Shown piece after piece: positions 27,010 through 39,014 of a stretch of DNA of 41,979 nt. The stretch comes from Nitrospirota bacterium (GTDB lineage Bacteria > Nitrospirota > Nitrospiria > Nitrospirales > Nitrospiraceae). The stretch covers positions 1 through 41,979 of the forward strand of contig JACQQM010000147.1 in assembly GCA_016207025.1 (NCBI GenBank). The letters run 5' to 3'. The notes under the pieces were generated by a model, which was not told where the DNA came from, did no database searches, and worked only from the letters and a program-made list of their open reading frames with translations. Every line of letters begins with the position of its first letter. The first letter of the stretch is position 1. The translations under genes were made by a program, and so were the position numbers.

Positions 27010-28170
27010 ATGCTGCGGTATTTGAACGGGGGCGAATCGCACGGCAAGTATCTGTTGGCCATCCTCGAAGGCGTGCCGGCCGGCCTCCCGTTGACAGCCG
27101 ACTCCGTAAACCATGACTTGGCTCGTCGTCAAAAAGGCTACGGCCGAGGCGGCCGCATGCGCGTGGAGGAAGACCGGGTCGAGTTCGGGTGCGGAGTTCG
27201 GAAGGGGAAAACATTAGGGAATCCGATCGGCCTGCTGATCGCGAACAAGGATTGGGAAAATTGGAAAGAGGTCATGGCGGTCGAGCCGGGCCCCGTCCCT
27301 CCTGAAAAAGTGGTCACACGGCCCCGTCCCGGCCACGCCGACCTGGTCGGCGCCATCAAGTACGGGCATCGCGACATCCGGAACGTGCTGGAAAAGGCCA
27401 GCGCGCGCGAGACGGCGATCCGCGTCGCCATAGGCGGGGTGACCAAGGCCTTGCTGGCCCAATTCGGCATGCGCGTCATCAGCTACACGATCGAAATCGG
27501 CGGTGTGGTCGCCCGCCGCTGCGAAGACCCGCTCGAGGCCTACGAACGTGCGGAAGGGTCGGAGGTCCGTTCTCCGGACCCGGAGGCCGGCGCCCAGATG
27601 ATCGAGCGAATCAGGACCGCCAAGCATCGCGGCGATACCCTGGGAGGCGTATTCGAAGTGGTCGTCACGAACCCGCCGATCGGGCTGGGCAGTTATGCGC
27701 AGTGGGACCGCCGACTGAGCGCCAGGCTGGCCATGGCGGCCATGAGCATCCAGGCGATGAAAGGCGTGGAGATCGGGATGGGCTTCGGCGCGGCGCGCCG
27801 GTTCGGGTCCGAAGTGCACGATGAGATCTATTACGACCGCGACGAGCATCGGTTTATCCGCAAAACAAACAACGCGGGCGGGCTCGAAGGCGGGATTACC
27901 AACGGCGAGCCGATCGTCCTGCGGGTGGCCATGAAGCCCATCTCGACCCTCTACAGCCCCAAGAAAAGCGTGGATATTCAGACCAAGGAACCTTTCGACG
28001 CGACGGTTGAGCGGTCGGATATCTGTACGGTCCCGGCGGCAGGGGTCGTCGGTGAGGCGGTGGTCGCCTTCGAGATGGCCAATGCCATGATCGAGAAGTT
28101 CGGCGGGGACAGCTTAGAGGAAATGAAACGGAATTACGACGCGTATCGGGCCTACGTCCAATCCTTTTAG
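27010..28170 (+). CDS. aroC: Chorismate synthase
   Basis: Converts EPSP to chorismate with reduced FMN, the last common step of aromatic synthesis. The product is 386 residues. GGESHGKYLLAILEGVPAG contains the GESHG signature, and ARETAIRVAIGGVTKALL plus NNAGGLEGGITNGEPIV are diagnostic. It starts 16 bases after pilQ with no obvious ribosome site, so it may be cotranscribed. The pilMNOPQ-aro linkage resembles the pilQ-aroK-aroB order of pseudomonads, with aroC in place of aroK. Confidence 0.97.
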   Translation: MLRYLNGGESHGKYLLAILEGVPAGLPLTADSVNHDLARRQKGYGRGGRMRVEEDRVEFGCGVRKGKTLGNPIGLLIANKDWENWKEVMAVEPGPVPPEKVVTRPRPGHADLVGAIKYGHRDIRNVLEKASARETAIRVAIGGVTKALLAQFGMRVISYTIEIGGVVARRCEDPLEAYERAEGSEVRSPDPEAGAQMIERIRTAKHRGDTLGGVFEVVVTNPPIGLGSYAQWDRRLSARLAMAAMSIQAMKGVEIGMGFGAARRFGSEVHDEIYYDRDEHRFIRKTNNAGGLEGGITNGEPIVLRVAMKPISTLYSPKKSVDIQTKEPFDATVERSDICTVPAAGVVGEAVVAFEMANAMIEKFGGDSLEEMKRNYDAYRAYVQSF

Positions 28171-28327
28171 TTTTGACCCCTGTGTGGTACCATCCCCCCT
28201 GCTCTCAACCCATTCCTTAGTCTCTCTCATACCCAGGTGTCCATCCGCTTACACGGAACGGACACGTGGGACACGAGGCGGTGCCTTCCCGGCTTCCCGG
28301 GGTGTGTCATCGCGTGAGCGGCGCGTC

Positions 28328-29476
28328 ATGACAGGAACCGATGAACACTGCGTCAAGGTCTCATTGGCCGAACGCAGTTATGACATTCTGATCAGGCCGG
28401 GCTTATTGACCGAAGTGGGCCGGCATCTCCGTCATCTCGGGTTCGCCGGCAAGGTGGCGGTGGTGACAAACCCGGTGATCGGCCGGTTGTACGCGCCCGC
28501 AGTGCTGCGTTCCCTCAGAACGGCCGGCTTTAAGACCCGCTCGATCGTGATTCCGGAAGGCGAGCGCGCCAAGACGCTTCGATGGGTCTCCGCGATCCTC
28601 GATGAGCTGGTGAAGGCGCGCTTTGAGCGAGGATCGGTGTTGGTGGCCTTGGGCGGCGGCGTGGTCGGCGACATCGCCGGTTTTGCGGCCGCCGTCTACG
28701 TCCGTGGGATTCCCTTCGTCCAGGTCCCGACCACGCTGGTGGCGCAGGTGGATTCCAGCGTGGGGGGCAAAACGGGTGTCAATCATTCCCTGGGCAAGAA
28801 TTTGATCGGCGCCTTTCATCAGCCGCGCCTCGTGCTCATTGATCCGGCGACGCTCACGACTCTGCCGACGCGCGAATGGGTCGCTGGCTTGGCCGAGGTG
28901 ATCAAATACGGGATGATCGCGGACGAGGAATTATTTTCTTACCTCGAACGACACATGGGCGCTCTGCTCAGGATGGAAGAGGGGCCGATCGTTCACGTCG
29001 TCGCTCAATCGTGCCGGATCAAGGCGTCGGTGGTGATGGAAGATGAACGGGAGGCGGATCGCCGTCGCATCCTCAATTATGGACATACGGTCGGCCACGC
29101 GCTCGAATCCCTGGGGAAATATCGGGCGCTCCTCCACGGGGAGGCCGTGGCGATCGGAATGGTGCAGGAGGTGGACGTGGCACGGCACGTCGGTCGTTGC
29201 GACAAAGAGGTGGCGACTCGCCAGCGCGCACTTGTGCGCGAGGCCGGCCTACCCGATACCCTCCCGCCCGTGACCTTCTCCGAGCTGTGGGGAGCCATGC
29301 AACACGACAAGAAAGTGGCGCAGGGCCGCCTGTACTGCGTCCTGCCCGTGCGGGTCGGGCAGGTGGTGATCGAGCCGCTCGAGCGCGCCACATTCGAACG
29401 GTGGTTTGCGAGTCGCCCTCGGGAACCCCATCGGAGTCATTCGCGTCGTCGCGCCGAATCGTCGCAGCGGGCCTGA
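28328..29476 (+). CDS. aroB: 3-dehydroquinate synthase
   Basis: Cyclises DAHP to 3-dehydroquinate using NAD and a divalent metal. The ATG at 28328 gives 382 residues; the frame is open back to 28184, but that part is not AroB-like. The NAD region GGGVVGDIAGFAAAVYVRGI is followed by the VDSSVGGKTGVNHSLGKN substrate motif. Metal ligands lie in RRILNYGHTVGHALES and LLHGEAVAIGM. An Arg/Ser-rich tail of about 20 residues extends past the usual end. The 157-base gap after aroC holds a GTGTCC/GGACAC hairpin near 28239-28274. Confidence 0.96.
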   Translation: MTGTDEHCVKVSLAERSYDILIRPGLLTEVGRHLRHLGFAGKVAVVTNPVIGRLYAPAVLRSLRTAGFKTRSIVIPEGERAKTLRWVSAILDELVKARFERGSVLVALGGGVVGDIAGFAAAVYVRGIPFVQVPTTLVAQVDSSVGGKTGVNHSLGKNLIGAFHQPRLVLIDPATLTTLPTREWVAGLAEVIKYGMIADEELFSYLERHMGALLRMEEGPIVHVVAQSCRIKASVVMEDEREADRRRILNYGHTVGHALESLGKYRALLHGEAVAIGMVQEVDVARHVGRCDKEVATRQRALVREAGLPDTLPPVTFSELWGAMQHDKKVAQGRLYCVLPVRVGQVVIEPLERATFERWFASRPREPHRSHSRRRAESSQRA

Positions 29477-29525
29477 GCAATCTGGGAAAAGGGCAGGGAC
29501 ATCGGGGAAGGGAGATTTCCGTAGG

Positions 29526-30791
29526 ATGGAGTCGAGACGTCGTCTGTCGGTTCAACAGCTCGAGCAGGCCGTACGAGAAAAAACGCGCGAAGTGGATGTG
29601 CTGCATCGGATCAGCGAGTCCATCAGCAGCACGCTCGATCTGGAGGCGGTACTCAAGCACATCGTCGAGGTAGTGGTCGAAGTGACCAAGGCGGATGCCT
29701 GCCTGCTGTACCTGCTCTCTGACAGCCGGGAGGAGCTCATTCTCAGAGCGTCGAAGAACCCCCATCCCAAGCTCATCGGTCGGATTACGATCGGGCTGGG
29801 GGAGGGCATCACCGGATGGGTGGCACGGGAGCGGACGCGTGTGGTGATTCCCAGCAACGCCAACGATGATCCCCGCTTCAAGTTCTTCCACAATCTCCCC
29901 GAAGACCGCTACCAAGCCTTTGTATCGGTCCCGATCATGGCCAAGAAAGAGGTGGTGGGGGTCATCAACGTGCAGCACAAACGGTCGCGGCGGTACCGGC
30001 CGGACGAACTGGCGCTGCTGACCACGATCGCCAATCAGGTGGGCGGGGCCATTGAAAACGCCCGCCTCTATGCCGAGATGAAGCGCAAAGCGCTGCAGGT
30101 TGACACGCTCTCGCAGGTGTCAGAAACCGTTGCCTCGAACCGCCTGCTCGAGGACGTCTTGCAGTTGATCGTGACGATGACCGCCCAAATGATGAATTCG
30201 AAGATCTGTTCCATCATGTTGCTGGATCAGCAGGCCGGGGAGCTTCGCATCGTGGCCACCCAGAGCCTGAGCGAACAATACAGGCGGAAGCCCAGTCTCA
30301 AGATCGGCCAGAGCATCAGCGGCCGGGCGGTGCTGGAACGCCGACCTATCATCGTGTCGGACGTCACCCGCGAGCGCGACTACATGTTTCCCGAGATCGC
30401 TCGTAAAGAGGGCCTCTGTTCGCTGCTCTCGGTGCCGATGCTGCTCCGGGATCGGGCGATCGGGGTGATCAACAGCTATACGTCCGTGCCCCATGCATTT
30501 ACGTCGGAAGAGATCAAGGTCCTCCAGGCCGTCGCCAACCAAGCGGCCATCGCGATCGAAAACACCAAACTGGTGGAAAAATCATTTGAGATGCAGGAAG
30601 CCTTGGAAGTCCGGAAGCTCGTTGAACGCGCGAAGGGGAGTCTCATGCAGACGAAGGGCATTTCAGAAGAAGAGGCGTTCCGCCTCATGCAGCGCCAGAG
30701 CATGGACTCGCGCAAATCCATGCGCGAGATCGCCGAGGCGGTGATCCTCACGCTCGGGATCGAGAAGCAGGCCGACCTAAAAAAATCTTGA
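29526..30791 (+). CDS. GAF-GAF-ANTAR transcription antiterminator
   Basis: From the ATG at 29526 the product has 421 residues. A short coiled start precedes GAF domain 1 (about 40-180, with IGLGEGITGWVARERTRVVI) and GAF domain 2 (about 208-348, with IGQSISGRAVLERRPIIVSD). The C-terminal 358-412 is an ANTAR RNA-binding domain: RKLVERAKGSLMQTKGISEE followed by EAFRLMQRQSMDSRKSMREI. ANTAR proteins bind paired RNA hairpins and prevent termination, often of nitrogen genes (NasR, AmiR, EutV families). A promoter, hairpins and a terminator lie immediately downstream, ahead of nadE and amtB. The ligand of the GAF domains is unknown. Confidence 0.9.
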   Translation: MESRRRLSVQQLEQAVREKTREVDVLHRISESISSTLDLEAVLKHIVEVVVEVTKADACLLYLLSDSREELILRASKNPHPKLIGRITIGLGEGITGWVARERTRVVIPSNANDDPRFKFFHNLPEDRYQAFVSVPIMAKKEVVGVINVQHKRSRRYRPDELALLTTIANQVGGAIENARLYAEMKRKALQVDTLSQVSETVASNRLLEDVLQLIVTMTAQMMNSKICSIMLLDQQAGELRIVATQSLSEQYRRKPSLKIGQSISGRAVLERRPIIVSDVTRERDYMFPEIARKEGLCSLLSVPMLLRDRAIGVINSYTSVPHAFTSEEIKVLQAVANQAAIAIENTKLVEKSFEMQEALEVRKLVERAKGSLMQTKGISEEEAFRLMQRQSMDSRKSMREIAEAVILTLGIEKQADLKKS

Positions 30792-30817
30792 CACGGTCTC
30801 CGAGGCGATGCTATAAG
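30788..30817 (+). promoter_or_regulatory. Probable promoter of the nadE leader
   Basis: TTGACA (30788-30793) overlaps the stop codon of the GAF-ANTAR gene. TATAAG (30812-30817) follows after 18 bases. The predicted transcript starts near 30824, about 180 bases before nadE, leaving room for the structured leader. Confidence 0.65.
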
Positions 30818-30820
30818 CGG

Positions 30821-30946
30821 GCACACGTTACTGGCGGGAGACAACGGCGTTTCCCGTATGTGCGGTAGCCATGATGCGGCAGTGAATGCCGGATAGCAGG
30901 ACGATGACGTCCTCAGTCCCATGTGGGACCGAGGGCGTTTTTTTTT
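30821..30946 (+). promoter_or_regulatory. Structured leader RNA with hairpins before a terminator, candidate ANTAR target
   Basis: Hairpin A: GCACA (30821-30825) with TGTGC (30859-30863), containing an inner CGGGA/TCCCG and AAC/GTT stem. Hairpin B: CGGCA (30877-30881), loop GTGAA, TGCCG (30887-30891). Hairpin C: GGACG (30899-30903), loop ATGA, CGTCC (30908-30912). The last two bases of hairpin C are also the first two of the terminator stem, so the two cannot both form fully. Two small adjacent hairpins, the second overlapping a terminator, is the arrangement known for ANTAR targets. I cannot confirm the exact hexaloop consensus. Confidence 0.55.
30911..30946 (+). terminator. Rho-independent terminator ahead of nadE
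   Basis: CCTCAGTCCC (30911-30920), loop ATGT and GGGACCGAGG (30925-30934) form a 9-pair stem with one A-C mismatch, followed after three bases by nine T (30938-30946). It stands 56 bases before the nadE start, so it can end the upstream transcript, act as an attenuator for nadE, or both. Confidence 0.85.
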
Positions 30947-30951
30947 GACCC

Positions 30952-30996
30952 TCTCCCTAACCCTCCCCCGTGGCGGGGGAGGGGAGGGTGGGGGAG
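30952..30996. repeat. C-rich/G-rich palindrome at the nadE ribosome site
   Basis: A run of CCCTCTCCC and CCCTCCCCC is followed by GTGG and then CGGGGGAGGGG, AGGGTGGGGG and AGG. The G-rich arm includes the nadE ribosome-binding site (GGAGG at 30993-30997, five bases before the ATG), so the stem could hide it. Sequences of this composition occur as intergenic repeats in many GC-rich genomes; I see only one copy here. Confidence 0.5.
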
Positions 30997-31002
30997 GTCG
31001 TT

Positions 31003-32781
31003 ATGCGCATCTTCCGCATTGCCATGGTTCAAATGAACCCCATCGTGGGCGATCTGGCAGGGAATGTCGGGCGCATCAGTCGGTGGATCCAGGAGGCGCG
31101 TCACGTCAAACCGGACCTGGTTGTCTTTCCGGAGCTCGCGATCACCGGCTATCCACCGGAGGATCTGCTGCTCAAGCCGCGGTTCGTGGAGGACACCCGC
31201 CATGCGCTCGAAGAAGTGATTCGCCAGTCCAAGGGCGTGGCCACCGTGGTCGGCTACGTTGCGGAAGGCGGAGTCTCCGACTCGACTCGTGACCGCCCGA
31301 TGGTGGTGCCGGCCGGCCGGCACGAGCTGTACAACGCGGCGGCCGTCATCGCCGAACGGAAACTGGTCACGACCTACTGTAAGTCCTACTTGCCCAACTA
31401 CGGCGTCTTCGACGAGAGCCGTTATTTTCACCAGGGCCGACGCATCCCGGTCGTCGTGTTGAACGGCACCGTGCTGGGCGTGAACATCTGCGAAGACATC
31501 TGGTTTCCGGAAGGGCCGACACGGGCTCAGGCCGCGGCAGGCGCCGAGGTGATCGTGAATATCAATGCGTCACCGTTTCACGTGGGCAAAAGCCGGTTCC
31601 GCGAGCAGATGCTGGCCACACGGGCCAGGGACAATGGCGTGATCGTGACCTATACGAACATGGTGGGCGGGCAAGACGAGCTGGTCTTCGACGGGAACAG
31701 CCTGGTTCTGGACCAGACCGGGGAGGTCATTCTTAGAGGCAAGGCTTTCGAAGAAGACCTGCTGGTGGTGGATCTGAACGTTGCGGCGGTGGCCCGCAAC
31801 CGGATCGCTCATGGGCGAAAGAAATGGTTCGCCGGCAGGACGGCGGCCGCGATGGAGCGCGTCGTCATCTCGGCAGACTACCTGCCCAAGCGGCGTGCGC
31901 GGATTGTTCCCGCTGGCGCGGCTCCGCTGGACCCGTTGCATGAAGTGTACCGCGCCCTCGTGCTGGGCGTGCGTGACTATGTCCGAAAGAACAGGTTCAA
32001 GCGCGTACTCATCGGCTTGAGCGGGGGCATCGATTCGGCGCTGACCGCCGTCATTGCGGCGGATGCGCTGGGGCCGGCCAATGTGTTGGGCGTCTTTATG
32101 CCGTCCCCGTACACCTCCCGGGAGAGTCGTGAGGACGTGGCGGAACTGGCGCGGCGTGTGGGGATTCCGTTGCGGACGATCCCGATCACGAACACGTTCA
32201 AGACCTACTTGAAGTCTCTTGCCGCATCGTTCGAAGGCCGACCGTCCGACACGACCGAGGAGAATCTGCAGGCCCGGATCCGCGGCAATATCCTCATGGG
32301 GCTTTCCAACAAGTTCGGACACCTCGTCTTGACGACCGGCAACAAGAGCGAAATGAGCGTGGGATACGCCACGCTCTACGGGGACATGGCGGGAGGCTTT
32401 GCCGTGATCAAGGACGTGCCCAAAACGATGGTCTATGATCTGGCGCGCCTTCGCAATCGTATGGACCAGGCGGCAGTCATCCCCAAGCGGGTCTTTGAGC
32501 GGCCGCCGTCGGCCGAGCTCAAGCCCCATCAGAAGGACGAGGATTCTTTGCCCCCCTATCCGATCCTGGACCCGATCCTCAAGGCCTACGTGGAGGAGGA
32601 CCGCTCTCCGGAGGAAATTGTGGACATGGGCTTTGAACGGGAAACGGTGGAGCGGGTGATCGCAATGGTGGATCGCAGCGAGTACAAGCGGCGTCAGTCT
32701 CCGATCGGGATCAAGATCACCCATCGGGCCTTCGGCAAGGACCGTCGGATGCCGATCACAAACGGGTACCGGAACAGTTGA
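31003..32781 (+). CDS. nadE: Glutamine-dependent NAD+ synthetase
   Basis: Amidates deamido-NAD with ammonia released from glutamine. The ATG at 31003 gives 592 residues; the open frame upstream is the G-rich repeat. The nitrilase-type glutaminase triad is visible as Glu44 (VFPELAITGYPPEDLL), Lys127 (TYCKSYLPNYGVFDE) and Cys163 (GVNICEDIWFPEG). The synthetase domain begins with SGGIDS at 340-345 and carries TTGNKSEMSVGYATLYGDMA. It connects glutamine supply to NAD and heads the nitrogen block. Confidence 0.96.
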   Translation: MRIFRIAMVQMNPIVGDLAGNVGRISRWIQEARHVKPDLVVFPELAITGYPPEDLLLKPRFVEDTRHALEEVIRQSKGVATVVGYVAEGGVSDSTRDRPMVVPAGRHELYNAAAVIAERKLVTTYCKSYLPNYGVFDESRYFHQGRRIPVVVLNGTVLGVNICEDIWFPEGPTRAQAAAGAEVIVNINASPFHVGKSRFREQMLATRARDNGVIVTYTNMVGGQDELVFDGNSLVLDQTGEVILRGKAFEEDLLVVDLNVAAVARNRIAHGRKKWFAGRTAAAMERVVISADYLPKRRARIVPAGAAPLDPLHEVYRALVLGVRDYVRKNRFKRVLIGLSGGIDSALTAVIAADALGPANVLGVFMPSPYTSRESREDVAELARRVGIPLRTIPITNTFKTYLKSLAASFEGRPSDTTEENLQARIRGNILMGLSNKFGHLVLTTGNKSEMSVGYATLYGDMAGGFAVIKDVPKTMVYDLARLRNRMDQAAVIPKRVFERPPSAELKPHQKDEDSLPPYPILDPILKAYVEEDRSPEEIVDMGFERETVERVIAMVDRSEYKRRQSPIGIKITHRAFGKDRRMPITNGYRNS

Positions 32782-32866
32782 GCAGCGGGCGTTGGATGGA
32801 CGCACACAAGATGCCGGTGGCGAGTTTGCCGAAAGGGTTCATGACGGTCTTGACAAGGAGGCCACT

Positions 32867-34198
32867 GTGAGAATGGTGATGCGGTACGGGATCGGAATCA
32901 TCTCGGCCGTGTTCGGTGTCGCCGTGTGGGCAAGCGGAGCCTGGGCCCAAGAGGCATCGCAATTGCCTGCTGTGTCCAAGATCAATAGCGGGGACACGGC
33001 CTGGGTCCTGGCCGCCTCAGCGCTGGTGCTGGCCATGGTCTCCCCGGGCCTCGCCCTGTTTTACGGCGGGCTGGTCCGGAGCAAGAATGTGCTGGGCACG
33101 ATCATGCACAGCTTCATCATCCTCTGCCTGGTCAGCCTGATCTGGGTGCTGTGCGGGTACAGCCTGGCCTTCGGGCCGGATAAAGGCGGGGTGATCGGAG
33201 GTCTGGACTGGGCGGGGCTGAGCGGCGTCGGAGTGGACCCCCATCCGAGGTACGGTCCCACGATTCCTCATCAGGCCTTTATGGTGTTTCAGCTCATGTT
33301 TGCCGTGTTCACCCCGGCCCTCATCACCGGCGCCTTTGCCGAGCGCATGCGGTTCAGCGCGTTGCTGCTGTTCGCCGTCTTATGGTCGCTTCTGGTCTAT
33401 GCCCCGTTGGCGCATTGGGTCTGGGGCGGTGGCTGGCTGAAGAAGCTGGGAGCCTTGGATTTTGCCGGCGGCACGGTTGTGCATATCAGTGCGGGCGTCG
33501 GCGCGCTGGCCTGCGCCTTGGTGCTGGGCCAGCGCAGGGGGTACGGGACCGACTATATGGCGCCGCACAACCTGCCGTTCACCCTTCTGGGAACCGGGTT
33601 GCTGTGGTTTGGGTGGATCGGGTTCAATGGCGGGAGCGCGCTGGGGGCCAATGGCACCGCCGTCGGCGCCATTGTCGCGACCCAGACGGCCGCGGCCACT
33701 GCGGCGCTGACCTGGATGGTGGTGGAATGGCTCCATCGCGGCAAACCGACGGCACTGGGTGTGGCCAGCGGGGCGGTGGCCGGCATGGCCACCGTGACCC
33801 CTGGGGCCGGCTATGTCTCGCCCTTCTCGGCCATCCTGATCGGGCTCGCGGCCGGCACGTTCTGCTATTTCGCCATTGTCTGCAAGGGGAAACTTCGCTA
33901 TGATGATTCGCTTGATGTGGTCGGCATCCATGCGGTTGGTGGGATCACCGGGATTCTGGCCACGGGGCTCCTTGCCTCCAAGGCGATTAATCCTTCGGGG
34001 GCGGACGGACTCTTCTTTGGAAATCCCGCCCAGTTTGGCATTCAGGCGATGGCGGCATGCGCGGCGGTGCTCTTCTCCTTCATCGGCACGTACATGATCC
34101 TCAAGCTGGTCGACGGCCTGATGGGATTGAGGGTGTCTTCGGAAGAGGAAGCGATCGGCTTGGATCTCAGCCAACACAATGAGCGAGCCTATTCGTGA
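32867..34198 (+). CDS. amtB: Ammonium channel AmtB
   Basis: Conducts ammonium across the inner membrane and is blocked by PII. A GTG at 32867, six bases after AAGGAGG (32854-32860), gives 443 residues. The frame is open from 32792 but without a ribosome site. A signal-like segment ends near GAWAQ, followed by about 11 membrane helices. The pore twin histidines are His206 (VVHISAGVGALA) and His355 (VVGIHAVGGITG), and the gate region FQLMFAVFTPALITGAFAER is intact. It is followed by glnB, the usual amt-PII pair. Confidence 0.96.
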   Translation: MRMVMRYGIGIISAVFGVAVWASGAWAQEASQLPAVSKINSGDTAWVLAASALVLAMVSPGLALFYGGLVRSKNVLGTIMHSFIILCLVSLIWVLCGYSLAFGPDKGGVIGGLDWAGLSGVGVDPHPRYGPTIPHQAFMVFQLMFAVFTPALITGAFAERMRFSALLLFAVLWSLLVYAPLAHWVWGGGWLKKLGALDFAGGTVVHISAGVGALACALVLGQRRGYGTDYMAPHNLPFTLLGTGLLWFGWIGFNGGSALGANGTAVGAIVATQTAAATAALTWMVVEWLHRGKPTALGVASGAVAGMATVTPGAGYVSPFSAILIGLAAGTFCYFAIVCKGKLRYDDSLDVVGIHAVGGITGILATGLLASKAINPSGADGLFFGNPAQFGIQAMAACAAVLFSFIGTYMILKLVDGLMGLRVSSEEEAIGLDLSQHNERAYS

Positions 34199-34221
34199 TC
34201 GAGTGAGCCATAAGCGGATAG

Positions 34222-37346
<3,125 letters not shown>

Positions 37347-37370
37347 GTCGGAGATGAAAGGAGGATCGGA

Positions 37371-38780
37371 ATGAATTCCCGCGAAGTGTTGGAGTACGCA
37401 AAAAAGAACAAGGCGCAGGTTGTGGACCTCAAGTTCGTGGATCTGCTTGGAACCTGGCAGCATTTCTCGATCCCGATCGAGGAGTTGGGCGAGGATACGT
37501 TCAAGAACGGTTCCGGATTCGACGGATCATCCATCAGAGGATGGAAAGCCATCCAGTCCAGCGATATGCTCGTTGTCCCGGATCCGGCCACCGCCTGCAT
37601 GGATCCCTTTATGGCGGTGCCAACGCTGAGCCTGGTCTGCAACGTGGTGGATCCGATTACCCGGGAAGCCTACGACCGGGACCCGCGGAACATTGCGCAG
37701 AGAGCCGAAAAGTATCTCAAGGGCACAAAGATCGGCGACATCTCGTATTGGGGGCCGGAGGCTGAGTTCTTCATCTTTGACCAGGCCCGCTATGACCAGA
37801 ACAGCCACAGCGGCTATTACTTTATCGATTCCGAGGAGGGAATCTGGAACTCCGGCAAGGAAGGGGTGAACCTTGGTTCGAAGCCCCGGCACAAAGAAGG
37901 GTACTTTCCGGTGGCCCCGACCGACACTCAACAGGATATCCGGAGCGAGATGATCCTGGAAATGCAGAAGGTGGGGATGTCGGTCGAGAAGCAACACCAC
38001 GAGGTGGCGACGGCCGGCCAAGCCGAGATCGACCTGCGCTTCGACTCTCTGGTGAACATGGCCGACAAAATGATGATGTACAAGTACATCATCAAGAATG
38101 TAGCCCGCCGGCACCACAAGACCGTCACGTTCATGCCCAAGCCGCTCTTCGGCGACAACGGTTCCGGCATGCACACGCATCAGAGCATCTGGAAAGAAGG
38201 CAAACCGTTGTTTGCCGGCAAAGAGTATGCCGGGGTGTCCCAGCTCTGCTTGTACTATATCGGCGGCATCCTGAAGCACGCGACGGCCCTGGCGGCCTTT
38301 ACCAACCCGACCACCAATTCGTATAAGCGACTCACCCCTGGGTTCGAAGCGCCCGTCCTGCTGGCCTATTCCAGCCGCAACCGGTCCGCCGGCATCCGCA
38401 TCCCGATGTATTCGCCAAGCCCCAAGGCCAAGCGGATCGAAGTGCGGTTTCCCGACCCGGCCTGCAATCCGTATTTGGCCTTCTCCGCGATGCTCATGGC
38501 CGGCCTGGACGGCATTGAGAACAAGATCGATCCGGGCGAGCCGATGGACAAGGATCTCTACGACCTCGAGCCTCGGGAAGCGGCCAGGATCCCGACCATG
38601 CCGGGCAGTCTTGATGACGCCATCAGAAATCTTGAGAAGGACCATCAGTTCCTGCTCAAGGGCGGCGTGTTCAGCGAGGACTTGATCGAGACCTGGATTG
38701 CGTATAAGCGCGGTCGTGAAGTGGACCAGCTTCGGCTGCGCCCGCATCCCTACGAATTCTTTATGTACTACGACGTGTGA
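37371..38780 (+). CDS. glnA: Glutamine synthetase type I
   Basis: Makes glutamine from glutamate, ammonium and ATP as a dodecamer. The product is 469 residues. The N-terminal latch region [17 protein letters not shown], the [18 protein letters not shown] active-site stretch, the [18 protein letters not shown] motif and the C-terminal YEFFMYYDV are standard. Tyr397 within [14 protein letters not shown] matches the adenylylation site of GSI-beta enzymes, so control by an adenylyltransferase (not in the window) is likely. AAAGGAGG precedes the ATG. Confidence 0.97.
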   Translation: MNSREVLEYAKKNKAQVVDLKFVDLLGTWQHFSIPIEELGEDTFKNGSGFDGSSIRGWKAIQSSDMLVVPDPATACMDPFMAVPTLSLVCNVVDPITREAYDRDPRNIAQRAEKYLKGTKIGDISYWGPEAEFFIFDQARYDQNSHSGYYFIDSEEGIWNSGKEGVNLGSKPRHKEGYFPVAPTDTQQDIRSEMILEMQKVGMSVEKQHHEVATAGQAEIDLRFDSLVNMADKMMMYKYIIKNVARRHHKTVTFMPKPLFGDNGSGMHTHQSIWKEGKPLFAGKEYAGVSQLCLYYIGGILKHATALAAFTNPTTNSYKRLTPGFEAPVLLAYSSRNRSAGIRIPMYSPSPKAKRIEVRFPDPACNPYLAFSAMLMAGLDGIENKIDPGEPMDKDLYDLEPREAARIPTMPGSLDDAIRNLEKDHQFLLKGGVFSEDLIETWIAYKRGREVDQLRLRPHPYEFFMYYDV

Positions 38781-38785
38781 GACAT

Positions 38786-38869
38786 GAGGCGAGAGGCGAT
38801 AGGCAATGGGCGAGGAGTGCGACGGAGTACCTCGTCTGCTCCAGGCTATAGCCCATAGCCGATAGCCTC
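38786..38869. repeat. Imperfect inverted repeat downstream of glnA
   Basis: GAGGCGAGAGGCGATAGGCA followed by ATGGGC at 38786 onward resembles the reverse complement of GCCCATAGCCGATAGCCTC ending at 38869. The repeat units GATAGGC and ATAGCC recur within it. It looks like an intergenic dispersed repeat without coding content. Confidence 0.5.
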
Positions 38870-38909
38870 GTGCCCATTTCTTAGGTCCGACAGCGTCGTC
38901 GGGCGGGGT

Positions 38910-38936
38910 GCCCGTTGCTCCGAAAGTGCAACGGGC
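38910..38936. repeat. Short palindromic hairpin with 9-bp stem, second copy
   Basis: GCCCGTTGC (38910-38918) pairs perfectly with GCAACGGGC (38928-38936). It is the same stem as at 549-576 with the outer A-T pair changed to G-C and a different loop (TCCGAAAGT). Confidence 0.65.
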
Positions 38937-38947
38937 CAACTGGCAAA

Positions 38948-39014
38948 GGCGCCAGCACTGCCGAGAGCGTTCGATGAGCGAACGCTCCGGACAGAAGGCT
39001 GGCGCTTTTTATTT
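38948..39014 (+). terminator. Branched rho-independent terminator after glnA
   Basis: The outer stem is GCGCCAGC (38949-38956) with GCTGGCGC (38998-39005), followed by TTTTTATTT. Nested inside, GAGCGTTCG (38965-38973) and CGAACGCTC (38979-38987) form a perfect 9-bp hairpin. The structure should end the amtB-glnB-glnD-glnA transcript and isolate the downstream regulator. Confidence 0.85.

Noticed and set aside
28184-28327. Extended aroB start at 28184
   Set aside because: The 48 extra residues are Ser/Arg/Pro-rich with no AroB similarity and overlap a palindrome. The ATG at 28328 leads directly into the conserved domain.
32814-32832. GG-N10-GC with TTTGC upstream of amtB as a sigma-54 promoter
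   Set aside because: Only the -12 TTGC and the bare GG match; the rest of the -24 box (TGGCAC) does not. Too weak to list, although context makes it worth a motif scan.
37527-38939. Long antisense open frame (470 codons) opposite glnA
   Set aside because: It mirrors GC-rich codon structure of glnA, has no recognisable domains, and the plus-strand gene is beyond doubt. Similar long antisense frames opposite amtB, glnD and nadE were rejected for the same reason.
38881-39014. Possible riboswitch between glnA and the activator gene
   Set aside because: I compared it by eye with glycine, guanidine, GEMM, fluoride and ZTP aptamers and found no shared conserved core. A terminator plus palindromic repeat explains the structure.
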